DNA from: Byssochlamys sp. IMV 00236
Taxonomy: Eukaryota; Ascomycota; Eurotiomycetes; Eurotiales; Thermoascaceae
Reading direction: 5' to 3'
NCBI GenBank assembly: GCA_001931875.2
Contig: MSJH02000678.1
Location: 1-16,345, forward strand
Length of the DNA: 16,345 nucleotides
In this document: piece after piece, positions 1 through 9,466 of the stretch
Numbering within the stretch: position 1 is the stretch's first letter
How the letters are laid out: each line of letters opens with the position of its first letter
Notes under the pieces: generated by a model
What the model was told of the DNA's origin: nothing
The model's database searches: none
The model's input: only the letters and a program-made list of their open reading frames with translations
Position numbers and translations under genes: made by a program

Positions 1-394
1 TTTTTTACCTTTCCCTTTTTTTTCCCTTCATCGCTGCTCTGGACTGCCTGCTGCTTCTGGGGCGGGAATGCATGGGCTCACACTAGCTTACTGTCCAAGC
101 TGGGCCGGCATCGCGGTGCCGAGTTGCGCCGCTCCCCGTCCGGGGGTTGTGGGTTGTGTGTGTGTGTGTGGACTGTGGGTGGACTAGTTAGTACTGGACT
201 GTTGTTTGTCTGTCTGTCTGTGTCTTCAATAATACACAACTTCTGTTCCTGGACCCGCCTTGGATGCGCGATTTTTCTTTTCTCCGAGCGATTGGCGGGT
301 CATCGCTAGAATCCTCCAGAGTAACCCAATCCGGCCGCTGCGACGCCCAGAAGCCAATTTCCCTGATGTCCTCCCGCCGTCCTAGCCGGGTCAG
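1..394. other. Pyrimidine-rich non-coding stretch at window edge
   Basis: T/C-rich runs at 1-30 resemble fungal core-promoter pyrimidine tracts. A GT microsatellite (155-170) and a TGTC tetramer tract (207-220) follow. Open frames here are short and unlike known proteins. It may be promoter or leader for something outside the window or for the coding-like patch at 395-801. Confidence 0.35.
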
Positions 395-801
395 CTTCAC
401 CATCATCTTCACTGTTACCAGCACGAGCAGAATCCACGCAAGGGGGGAATTGGCAATAATGGCAGCAACTCTGTTCCCGGCCAGCAACCCGTCATTCTCT
501 CTCTTCCCCCCATAACAACCAATTCCTGCCATCACATCATAACAAACAACAATAATAATAACAACAATAACAAACCACCATCCCCAATGCAGTTCTCTCC
601 CATCTATCTCCCTCGTCCAGAATCAGATCGCCCTACTCTACCTCCATCTGCGACGATCCCTACGGGCCCTCTCCCCACGGGACGTCATCGAATGGCCTGC
701 ACGCAGCAAGCAGCATCCCGGCTTCGGTCAGCGTCGGCAAATCAGCATCCACACCCACTTCGCCTCCCCCCGCCAATAATCAGGGAGCAGCCGCCTATAC
801 C
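395..801 (+). pseudogene. Coding-like stretch split between two frames, possible relic of a Ser/Pro/Asn-rich protein
   Basis: From 395 one frame reads without a stop through Gln/His/Asn-rich sequence and an Asn run encoded by AAC/AAT triplets (542-573). From about 595 the frame one base earlier in phase takes over in quality, reading a Ser/Pro/Thr-rich tail (SPYSTSICDDPYGPSPHGTS, then a Ser/Ala/Pro-rich end) to TGA at 799-801. Such low-complexity sequence is typical of activation regions in fungal transcription factors. No ATG, splice site or conserved domain ties the pieces together. It could be a frameshifted relic, a spliced exon (an AG acceptor lies at 589-591) or simply pyrimidine-rich leader DNA that mimics coding sequence. 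Confidence 0.18.
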
Positions 802-1073
802 AGCCTGTGAGAAGGCCTGTTGCGGCATTTTACTCCATCGTCGCTCTTCTTACTTGTTCTGATCGTTCGATCCGCCTCGCCTAGCTGGATTTAGCCTGGA
901 TTGTCCCATCCTATCCGATGGATAATAATAATATGATGGTGCTATGGTACTATGGTACTACTCCCTCCGTAGCGTACTAACTGACTGCGTATACTTCATA
1001 CTCTTTCTCTTACCTACTCCTGATTTATTATGATTATGATTATTATTACTAGCAGTAGATACACATAAATTAC

Positions 1074-1092
1074 CTACTCTACTCTACTCTAC
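1074..1092. repeat. CTACT pentamer microsatellite
   Basis: Almost four tandem copies of CTACT without mismatch. Confidence 0.9.
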
Positions 1093-1628
1093 AGGAAGAA
1101 GAAACAGTTAATCATGACATATGATCTGTCTGACTCTGCACGGATAACTACTACTATCTCCCTAAATCTCTCGTAGCATGAAACTGTCGCCCTGGCCGCG
1201 TCTATCCTCGCCCCTCCCTTTTTCGCCATTGCAACCCGCAACGACGGTGGTTTCTTTTCCCTTCTTTTCTTTCCATAATAATAATCATAAGCAGCAGACA
1301 GGGGAAAAAGGAACATCCGTCATAGTGACTCGACCATTGATTTGCACTGCTGCGGTTATTATAACTTATTACGGTATCTTACTACTCCTGCTGATCGAAG
1401 AGCGATGATGACCTACGTTCTACGATAGATATCTAGTTACAAGTCACAATCGATTCGATTCTCTCCATCCTGGGGTAAGGTAAGACACGGCCAGCCCTTG
1501 CAGCGTTGCGCACCAGCCATCGCGGGGAAGGAGGAAAGAGGAAAGAGAAATCATAATAATGCAAACCATAATAATAATAAACAAGCACAGTTTTAAGCTG
1601 ACTCAAGCACCATCGATCGTAATAATAA

Positions 1629-1658
1629 TTACTCTATCTAGACTCCTAGATAGAGTAA
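1629..1658. repeat. Perfect 13-bp hairpin with 4-nt loop
   Basis: TTACTCTATCTAG (1629-1641) pairs fully with CTAGATAGAGTAA (1646-1658) around the loop ACTC. No gene end lies close enough to call it a terminator. Confidence 0.85.
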
Positions 1659-1914
1659 ACGCAATCCCCCACGATTCACTTGTTTCGCTTCACTTTTCTG
1701 CTGCTCACGCGGGGGACTCCATATAACTAATTGCGGAGTGCCATATTATTACCCAAGGAGAGCATCCGACATTCCGACTCGAGAGTATCAGTAGTATACC
1801 TACTTGATACTGATAGACTATAATAATACGGAGTATACACACACCGCAAGGCCTTCTAGGCATGGTCAACTCTCTTCATCTTTCCCACCTCGACTGACTT
1901 GCCCTCAAATAATA

Positions 1915-2240
1915 ATGAACGCGGCCTCTATCGGCCCAGCCGGTTCCAACCAGGCCCCGGCTTTGCTGTTTTCGGCCGTGGCGCGCTCCACCGGCCGATC
2001 ACCGCGCACGGCGACTGGCTCGCCCAGTCAACGCCCTGCCGTTTCGAAACCTCCACGGCGGATCCGCGGTGTTCGGCCTCCCGACAATAATAATAGATAG
2101 TAATTTATTATCTAACGCGAGCCGTGCACGGCATACCCTGGTCGCTTTTGTCAATCGAGTTGTTAGGTAGGTTAGTTATCATCAAAGTGACAAGTGGGTG
2201 ATGATACGAGTAATTATTCCGGGGATTCTCGTTGTCTTCT
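1915..2240. other. GC-rich island with a short frame, bounded by AAT triplets
   Basis: Positions 1920-2085 are distinctly GC-rich against AT-rich surroundings. A 61-codon frame runs from ATG 1915 to TAG 2100 and is rich in Ala, Ser, Pro and Arg. It begins and ends in AAT repeats (1907-1917 and 2086-2097). Nothing in it is recognisable and I do not call it a gene. Confidence 0.3.
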
Positions 2241-2249
2241 TCTTACTCG

Positions 2250-2270
2250 TATTATTATTATTATTATTAT
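2250..2270. repeat. ATT trinucleotide microsatellite
   Basis: Seven uninterrupted TAT/ATT triplet units; one of many of this class in the window. Confidence 0.9.
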
Positions 2271-2987
2271 GATTATTTGCTAGCGTCGGCCAAGACAAAA
2301 CACCAGTACGTATTACTTACCCATACCTCCTCCTCTTCCTCTCGCTCCTGGTATCTTTGATTCCCGAGTTGTTCCCTAAAATAGACTCGAGGACACAAGC
2401 CGTTGACGTTTTCACTGTTTCGGCCTTTGTTTCTCTCTCTCTCTCTCCTTTCATTTTTTTTCTCTCTCTCTTTCCTTGACCCGTCCGGATACAACTCTGT
2501 GGTTCTCGGGAAATAATCATATGTTCGTGTCTGAAACTTGAATGAAAAAAAGAAAAAAACTGGCTCTCTCTCTCCACCGGGAAGAAGAGCCATGGGAAGG
2601 TCGACTGGATTGGGAACAGTGGCCGCGGATAGCAATTGAGTCCCAATAGCACGGTTCTCATTGGTCTGTCGGGGGATGTCCGATAGGAGCTCCGTTGAGC
2701 TCCAATTAGTTGATGGATTAATTCATTAATTGCCTTTAATTACCTAGGTATTTAGTTAGTAGAGTATGGCTGCTCTCTGGAGTCTGTGATCTGTAACTTA
2801 AGTTACTCCGTGATCGCGTGCTTTTATCTAGAACTACTGCTAGCTCCTGTATAATAATCCTTGATACTCTTGTACGACGTGAATCTCCAGCACAGGCACC
2901 ACGGTAGGCAGTTTCTGGGAATTACTCACGTGGCACGGCTAGCACCATCGGTTACCCCCTGGTGGATTCGCCTTCACCACCGGCAGC

Positions 2988-3004
2988 CACACACACACAC
3001 ACAC
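2988..3004. repeat. CA dinucleotide microsatellite
   Basis: Over eight uninterrupted CA units. Confidence 0.9.
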
Positions 3005-3351
3005 GAGTAATTAATATCATAAATATCATAAATTAATCGAATTATGTCGATATACATATATCAAAATCATCCCCCCCGTCGAAAAGATACGTGATCGGTT
3101 GCCACTTGGCGCTGCACACCCGGTGGTGGCAAGTGGGCTCCCAGTCCGAGCCGGATCCTCGTCCGGCTGGTCATCGTGCGTGCTGACGACCCAATAATTC
3201 TGGCGGTGAGCTTTTCCACTCCAGAGCGTTAATCGCTCAGCCCTACTTCTGGCCGGTTGTTCGCTCGGCCTTCCAGAAGCTCTGGGGATTTCGGATTCGT
3301 TTTCTCCTCCAACGGCTTCCCCGGGGAGGGGTTTTCCAAATTCCCTCTGAC

Positions 3352-3375
3352 GAGAACGAGAACGAGAACGAGAAC
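3352..3375. repeat. GAGAAC hexamer tandem repeat, four copies
   Basis: Four perfect copies of GAGAAC. Length divisible by three means it would read as a Thr-Arg repeat on the + strand if coding, but no gene supports this. Confidence 0.9.
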
Positions 3376-3850
3376 TGTACCATACGTATATTATGCATTA
3401 CGTTCAGTCAAGTTACTACTACTACTACTACTCGACATCTGCTGCTCTGACAGCTATCTAGTCTAGCCTAGTCCAGTTATCTACCCGGAGTACCTACCAT
3501 AGCAGTGCCGAAGTCTGGAGTCGGCCTGAAGATTACTTTGCCATCGCGTCCCCCCGCTCTCTCTCTGTCTTCATCGTTATCATCTTACTACTACATAGGA
3601 ATAGCTGCGTTACGTCTGGGGAGGCGTCTTGCCGATCCCCATCGCGTTGCCGCTATCAAAGCGACGCCTCAAGTGTGATGCAGATGCTCAGACGTGTGAC
3701 TACGACCCTGCGCCATCCAACGGGGATCGTGCCCATCTCAGCGCTGTATGACCGTGCCTTCGTGCAGTTAGTTAGTTAGTTGGTTAGTTAAACTGCGCGA
3801 CTTTTTTTTTTTTTCTTCTTTTCTGCTTGGTTCGTCTTCTCTCGTCAGTA

Positions 3851-3891
3851 GTAGTAGTAGTAGTCCATGCCACCATCACTACTACTACTAC
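3851..3891. repeat. Facing AGT/ACT triplet tracts forming a 14-bp hairpin
   Basis: GTAGTAGTAGTAGT (3851-3864) and ACTACTACTACTAC (3878-3891) are exact reverse complements separated by 13 nt. The AGT tract begins at 3847. Confidence 0.85.
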
Positions 3892-4551
3892 GGGGGAAAA
3901 GAAAAGAGACCCCTCCAGATCTACACTTGCGAGGCGGTTAGCCTCAAGTAGTACAGTATACTACTAAGTAGTCACTACTCTCCCACTTTCGCCCATCTCC
4001 ACAGGAACCAACACATTGCGCATCCATCGAACGTCCATCGAAGCCCCGAACGGGCTTTAGTCTGTGTTCATGCCCGTCGACGGTCGGGTTGTGGGCGCAA
4101 ATCCACGGTCGGTCTCCATCGGTTCCTGTCGCGATCTTGGTCTGGCTCTTCGCCCTGGTAATAATACTAATCATCTAGCGAGTCGCGACCGGCAGACGCC
4201 GCACGGCTGCTGCTGCCGGGGACGATCCCCTTCTGCTGGACCGCGGACCGAGCCCGACGACGGGCGACGGGGACCTGGATTGCATCTAACTATGGTACGG
4301 CCTGTGAAAAATTCCTTTTCGTTTTCTCATCTATGTACTACTATTATTATTATTATTATGATTATTTTTTTTTTCTCTTTTTTTTTTTTTCTTCGTGGCG
4401 ACCACGGTTGCCAAGACCACGTTTCTCCCGAAAATTGCCTATGAGGAGGAATGGGAATTCCCGAATAATATTATGAATGCCGGCAAAATGAAACTGGTCC
4501 AGGATATCTAGGGTAAGGTAGATAAGCTAATGCAATAATAATTCCCCGTTG

Positions 4552-5540
4552 ATGAAGCGTGACATAGCTCCCGATCCCGTTAACCTGTCAGTATTACTAT
4601 TACTATTATCGCTGTTGTGTTGTGCGTCCATAGGGCAAGCAGCGAACCCGGCCGTTACCATAGAGCACATAGTTACTATACTATACTATCTACTACAGTT
4701 GTATTATTATTATTATTACATGCTGTCACCATTAGTTAACGTCGAGGCAATTTTTCTCCTCGGACGCCTCCTGCATGGATCTAGAATAATATTAATTAAT
4801 TACCTGCTCTATCATACCCCGTCCATCGGCAGTTTCGGGACCGATCACGACCATGTTTCTCGAAAAGAGTCGGATCGCCATACTCGCAGCCCATGCCGAA
4901 CGTTCCGGGCAGAGTGCGGCAAGTGGGATGGGGAATGCCTCAAGGCTCAAGCGGACCAGACAAGAAAGCCAGAACACAAAAAGAAGGCGAGCGAAACGAC
5001 CTCAAAACGTGCCCCACCAACAAACCGGGTAGCGATAGCGAGTAATATTATGGGTAACATATTCGCATATTCCCGCGGCTCGGGATGGATCATTGATTTA
5101 AGAGAAAAAATAATCAATGCGCGATAGTTAACTGGTTTACGTTTTTTTCCCTATCTATCGACCTATCTGATTGATTCCCTTTAAGGCCAATTCGGTAATT
5201 ACCTAACGGGCAGGGCGATTGCGGCGACATCGGCCTCGGTCGCCGATCACCAATCAATCAATCGATCGATCAAGTTTCGTTCTTGCTTGGTTGCTTGGTT
5301 GCTTTCATTTTTGCCTGAAAAAGAAAAAAGAGGTGTTTTGTTCTGTTCTTCTTTTTCCGGGAGTAATTTCCGAAGGAAAGCAGAGCGCGCATATACGGTA
5401 AATAACTACCTGCAGAATTGCGATTAATCTCTCTCGCAGAAACCCCTCTAGAAGAAAGCAAGAAATAAAGAAAGAAAGAGAAAGAACCAGACATGCGCCT
5501 AAATCATACAGTAGTAGAACTCTGATCTGAGACATCCTCG
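4552..5540. other. Spacer with a repeat-encoded Leu-rich frame
   Basis: A frame from ATG 4552 to 5127 (191 codons) starts with a Leu-rich segment that mimics a signal peptide, then a Tyr run; both come from TTA/CTA (4591-4608) and TAT (4701-4718) triplets. The start context is weak (T at -3). Later parts match nothing I know. AATC tetramers (5251-5273) and a GAAA-type purine tract (5464-5487) follow. I do not call a gene. Confidence 0.35.
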
Positions 5541-6466
5541 ATAACTAACGTAAACCTCACTCGGGAGGGGGGAGGCTCCATAGTACTCTAATGCTAAAGT
5601 TCCAGTATTCCCCAGACTTGCCCACCCACTCTGCTGCTGTCTGGGAGATCTCACTCCGAGACGGACCCCCATCTCACTCTAGGAGAAAGGTCTACGGCAA
5701 ACGAAGCTGGAAAGGTCCCCGTAGAATCTAGATAGATAGAGTAGATGCTAGACTGGGTCCAGAAATTGGGGAAACCCACGTCCTTGGCGTGTAATGATCA
5801 TCAGATCTACGTCTTGGGAGCATACGTTCATATCACTCTAGTTTCGCTGAGCCTCCCTGCCCGACGTGTTCGTGTTGCGCCGAGAAAAGAGGCAGATAGA
5901 TACTCATTGCCGCGTGACTGACTTCAGTAACACTGCATAGTGCATATGCCCAGAACTTGGAAGTCAGATCATCTTCTTGGCTGTTTCTTGGCTGTGTTGA
6001 TTATTTATTTATTATTGCATGAATTAGTGCGCCGCAGATCATCGTTTCCTTGGCATTTCTGTTACTATTGATATCTTCCTCTTGCATGTGGTATATGGTA
6101 CCGTATGATCATTCACGATGGTACTCCGTATGTTAGTTGGTTAGTTAATTTAGGAGGATGTATCCTAATCTGGCATCCTTTAGCCAGCAGCATGCTGCAT
6201 TGAAATTGATATTCTGCTTTAAACGTGCCAAGTTTCCTTTCTCCACAAGAATGAATTGTCTACCGCAACAAATATATACCACACACACATATACCCCCCA
6301 CCCCCCTTACTGCTTATTACTAGATATATGCATGCATACTCCGTACACATGCGGAAATTAAAATCTATGTCTCTGAGGTTCCTGTTTGTTTTGATTTATA
6401 TATTTCCGGCTACATGTAGGAAATAGAGTTGATTCAGAACCATGGTACGGTGTGTCAATAGTTAGC

Positions 6467-6482
6467 TAGATAGATAGATAGA
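6467..6482. repeat. TAGA tetramer microsatellite
   Basis: Four perfect TAGA copies. Confidence 0.9.
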
Positions 6483-6760
6483 AAGTAGTTACAGACCCTC
6501 GGGGTTTACCAATCTAGTGGTTATTGGAATTGGCATTCGAATCGGCCTTGCGTGACAATATGACATATGTCTATTATTCATACGTTTAGTTAACTATTAG
6601 TTATCACAGGTATCTGCTGATTATTATGATCCACATAAATCTGGATCTTGGCCCTCTTAAGTGCTAAGAGAAACGCCCAGATCGGTAGATAGCTAGATAG
6701 ATTGGAAGATCATTACTGCCGAGACTGGACTCCGACCATCTGGCATTTCTCTCTTCCCCG

Positions 6761-6784
6761 GACTGGACTGGACTGGACTGGACT
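6761..6784. repeat. GACTG pentamer tandem repeat
   Basis: Four full GACTG copies plus GACT, followed by related tetramers, suggesting a slippage-prone site. Confidence 0.9.
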
Positions 6785-7079
6785 AGTCAGCTGGCTGGTT
6801 GGTTGGCTAACTAAGTTAGTGATTAGTTTAGCGAATCCCCGCCCCCTTTTTTCAATCTGACGCTGTTGCCTTCTTTTTGCTTTTTTCTGGCTACGTAATA
6901 ATGGACTCGGGTAGGAATAACTAACTAGATGGTGATTAATGGATTTCTTTTTTTTGAGTGTGCGTGTTTATCTTTTTCCTACTTTGTTCGCTTGTTCGAC
7001 TTCGTTTCTCCGCGTTTATGACATCAGATTATTAGTTGGAGGTGCTGCTGTCTTGTGATTCTCGGCGCATAAAAGGGGA

Positions 7080-7442
7080 ATGAATGAATGTGTTGTCGGA
7101 ATGGATGCCAAGCTGTACATCACACACTCTCTGCCCAAGAATTGGTATACCACCCCTTTTCTTGTCGTCTCGAGGATGATGTTCTCAAACTTGAAGGAAA
7201 CTGCTTGGCTGCTTGGCAGGTATTATCCTTATGGACTTGGATGCTATGCCAATCCATTATTATTGCGGCATAATTAATCGTCATGGGACGTGAAACCAAA
7301 GCGTCAGTGGTTGTTGGCTTGAGCTTAACTACTAAGTAACAAACTAGAGTAAACTATCTACATCTGACGTGAAGAGCTGGGGTAGATAGATAGCTCTCTG
7401 ACTATCTAACTATTATTACTCAGACCGTAGACGCCATGGATA
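7080..7442. other. Short overlapping frames upstream of the 7443 candidate
   Basis: A CATAAAAG TATA-like string sits at 7068. Frames from ATG 7080 and 7088 overlap in different phases and neither matches a known family. The 7088 frame contains VLKLEGNCLAAW, which resembles KLQGDCD of the 7443 frame. A good acceptor (CTAAC at 7406-7410 then ACTCAG at 7421) could belong to an intron starting at GTATTA (7220). Confidence 0.25.
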
Positions 7443-7915
7443 ATGAAACGTGAACTACTCCGTAATAACGAATCCCTCGATTGTGTTTCGACAACGTTCA
7501 AACTTCAGGGTGATTGCGATACGATCATATCGGCCCGCGTCAAAGATGGCTCGTTTCATCTGAAGATGGATACCTTATCCGGAGATAATAACCTTAACTG
7601 GGTAGACGATCCAAGCATTCTTAACAACCCTGCCATTATCTAACTATCGTCAATGTTGCATAAGAGGTAATTCTCTACGAGAATGGCCGGTTTCAAGTCG
7701 TCTAGTATTATTGTTGTTGTTATTGGGGGTCCTTGCGATCTCTGTCAAAATCTTGGATCTCGATTGATCGCCCTGACAGAGCGCTTAGGTGGTTTCATGG
7801 CTTCGAATATTATTATCGTCGCACTGAACCTGATGACTTCCGATATGGCCGTGATCACGCCTTCGACTGGACTATCTTGGTTAACGGCTCCGCTGGACAT
7901 GGACGTGTCAATTGA
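7443..7915 (+). CDS. Possible two-exon small gene or gene relic
   Basis: Two open stretches have protein-like codon use. The first is 7443-7643: ATG with A at -3, 66 codons, 43 ending in C or T. The second is 7706-7915, a different frame; from 7766 to its stop 38 of 49 codons end in C or T, unusually biased for non-coding DNA. A splice from 7601 to 7706 (GT..AG, 104 nt) would join them in frame to about 122 residues, but the donor GTAGAC is weak and CTAAC at 7641 is far from the acceptor. The first part has KLQGDCD and a later LNW; the second is aromatic-rich (WFHGFEYYYRR). The first part faintly recalls a cyanovirin-N homology repeat (L-x-G, then A, DG, then L-x-W), but I would not assign it. 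A decayed gene is equally possible. Confidence 0.22.
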
Positions 7916-8331
7916 TTGCGTGGTTAGACTCTTTTTTTCCTCTGCCCTTCCTGCGTTATCTTCGGATCTTCTACCTCGCATTCTGATTCCGGGCAAAGTT
8001 GGACGCGACGCGACGTAAAAGGAGCAAGCGCACTCTAGCGCATTAATTAAATCAGTTCATCCAGGCCCCATCGTCGCCTATTACCTAGTTAGTTAGTGTT
8101 GTTGACTAACTAGCGTTGATTACCTTAGTACCATAAACCTGTACTGTACCTGCAGAGCTAGCCTGCGCGCGCGGATTTAGTCTTGTCCACCCAGTGGCAA
8201 ACAAACGCGGTACCTGCGTCTGTCCCATAATAGACTATATAGAATAAGGATTAACCTGACATAGCTCAACCGCGCACCCAGCCCAACGATTGGCGATGTA
8301 TCTTTTTTTCAGCCAAGAACTTAGTTAGTCT
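7916..8331. other. Spacer, no gene seen
   Basis: No supportable frame beyond shadows. TAGT tetramers occur near 8088-8096 and a CG-alternating patch at about 8163-8172. Confidence 0.45.
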
Positions 8332-8565
8332 ATGGTAGAGTCCTGCATATCGGAGGGGTCCCTCCCCACAACAGCAGCAGAACTTCTCTCTCTCTCATCG
8401 GACGACTCTCAAAAAGGGTTACTTCATCAAATAGTTCCTGGGCTAGCGTCCATCGTTACCGAGTTGGCCAAGGGATTTGCGTACCTGACTAGACCTGCGG
8501 GAGGATTAGTCTATCGTACTAGAGACTTGGTGTTGCTGGCTAGCTACCTTAGTGACGTCCACTAG
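8332..8565 (+). CDS. Possible short open frame, 77 aa, no known family
   Basis: An open frame from ATG 8332 to TAG 8563-8565 encodes 77 residues. There is a Ser-rich start, then a more hydrophobic stretch (IVPGLASIVTELAKGF at about residues 34-49) that could form an amphipathic helix. The start context is poor (T at -3, G at +4). No intron signature or conserved motif supports it. A chance frame is the more likely explanation. Confidence 0.13.
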   Translation: MVESCISEGSLPTTAAELLSLSSDDSQKGLLHQIVPGLASIVTELAKGFAYLTRPAGGLVYRTRDLVLLASYLSDVH

Positions 8566-9466
8566 TCGGTTAGCTCAGCGATGGGCACGATCCACGGTAT
8601 CTCCTCCAGGCACTTTTTTTTCGCAACGGTCTAGTCGGGAATGCCAGTGCTGGCTTGGCGGTGCATTAAGCAAGAAAGCAGCAAGCAGCATTGAAGGGAT
8701 GCTCGACGCGATATGCTTGGACTGGAATCGTCGTTATGCGGCGGCGGTGGTTATCGTTGTTGTTTTGAGCTTGCGTACATTGAGCTGGGGATGTGGTTTT
8801 CGGAAAGCGATGGAACAGCAGAGCGGGATTGACGTACTTGCTGGGCCTTCAGGGGGGACTGAACGTAACCCTCGTGCCGTGCGTGGTGTGATTGGGCGTT
8901 TCGTTGGATGTACTGGATGGGTGGTAAACAAAGGTAGTGGGAGGTATGAATTGGGTATGAGTATTGTAGATAGCGATGGTTTAATTATTCGGGATCGAAA
9001 AAAGCCATGGCAGTTTTCCTGGTTCAGGATGATTTATTGTTGTCGCTGTTATGTTCGTTTTGTGATTGTAGGTGGTGGTGGTGAGTTGCAACTATATAAA
9101 TGCGCATTGGATATGTAGATATATATTGTTGTCGAGCATAGTCCATATGACCTTCAATATGACATCCGGACGCACTGAAATACACTTAAAAGGTACGACC
9201 GATATGCCAAATGAAACCAAAGACGAAGGTTAGAATACAGCATCATGCTTTGATGTCTAACAGGCTGTTCGTTGTATGTACAAATTCGAAACCGAAAGGT
9301 AAACAAACGCCCTACATCGCAACTTTCCATGGAGACACTATCCAATAAGGCGGCAAAATAAATCAAGGAATTCAAGTTCATATATTTCGATAGATTGTCT
9401 CTGTTTTTATTTCTATATTAATGTCGTGAAAGATTTGCTACAGATTGCAATTCGTCTGGGAACTCG
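8566..9466. other. Spacer, no recognisable gene
   Basis: A long open frame on the + strand (8552-9118) starts at a non-ATG codon, contains Val- and Gly-rich low-complexity pieces and resembles no family I know. The region after 9118 is AT-rich with only short frames. Confidence 0.4.

Larger units (their letters stand above)
802..1914. other. Gene-free spacer with microsatellites and a hairpin
   Basis: I see no supportable gene on either strand. The stretch holds scattered TAA/ATT triplets, a CTATGGTA duplication near 941-957, a CTACT pentamer tract (1074-1092) and a strong hairpin (1629-1658). Confidence 0.5.
2241..3250. other. Gene-free spacer, simple-repeat rich
   Basis: The stretch holds an ATT tract (2250-2270), CT tracts (about 2430-2447 and 2460-2471), a CA tract (2988-3004) and a 7-bp GC-rich hairpin (AGCCGGA 3149-3155 with TCCGGCT 3162-3168). 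The long minus-strand frames over 2273-2661 come from the CT tracts read as Arg/Glu and are not credible genes. Confidence 0.45.
3251..4551. other. Gene-free spacer with GC-rich patch and hairpin-forming triplet repeats
   Basis: The stretch contains a GAGAAC hexamer tract (3352-3375), ACT triplets (3414-3432), poly-T (3802-3814), facing AGT and ACT tracts (3847-3891), a GC-rich patch (about 4000-4290), an ATT tract (4342-4359) and a T/C tract (4366-4391). A frame from ATG 4070 crosses the GC-rich patch and then runs into Ile and Phe runs made by the repeats, which argues against a real protein. Confidence 0.4.
5541..7079. other. AT-rich spacer, no gene seen
   Basis: Only short frames occur. 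Repeats include TAGA tracts (5730-5741 and 6467-6482), a CA tract near 6281-6288 and a GACTG tract (6761-6784) that grades into GGCT/GGTT tetramers (6791-6808). Confidence 0.5.

Noticed and set aside
2273..2661. Two long minus-strand frames rich in Arg, Glu and Lys
   Set aside because: They arise from CT-rich tracts read on the reverse strand and overlap in different phases; no domain is visible.
4552..5127. 191-codon frame with signal-peptide-like start
   Set aside because: The hydrophobic start and Tyr run are produced by TTA/CTA and TAT microsatellites; start context is weak and nothing downstream is recognisable.
8566..8640. tRNA-like D-arm string (GGTTAGCTCAGCGATGG)
   Set aside because: No matching B box (GGTTCGANTCC) or acceptor stem follows, so no tRNA can be folded.
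8552..9118. 188-codon + strand frame
   Set aside because: It begins at a non-ATG codon, has Val/Gly low-complexity runs and no family resemblance or splice support.
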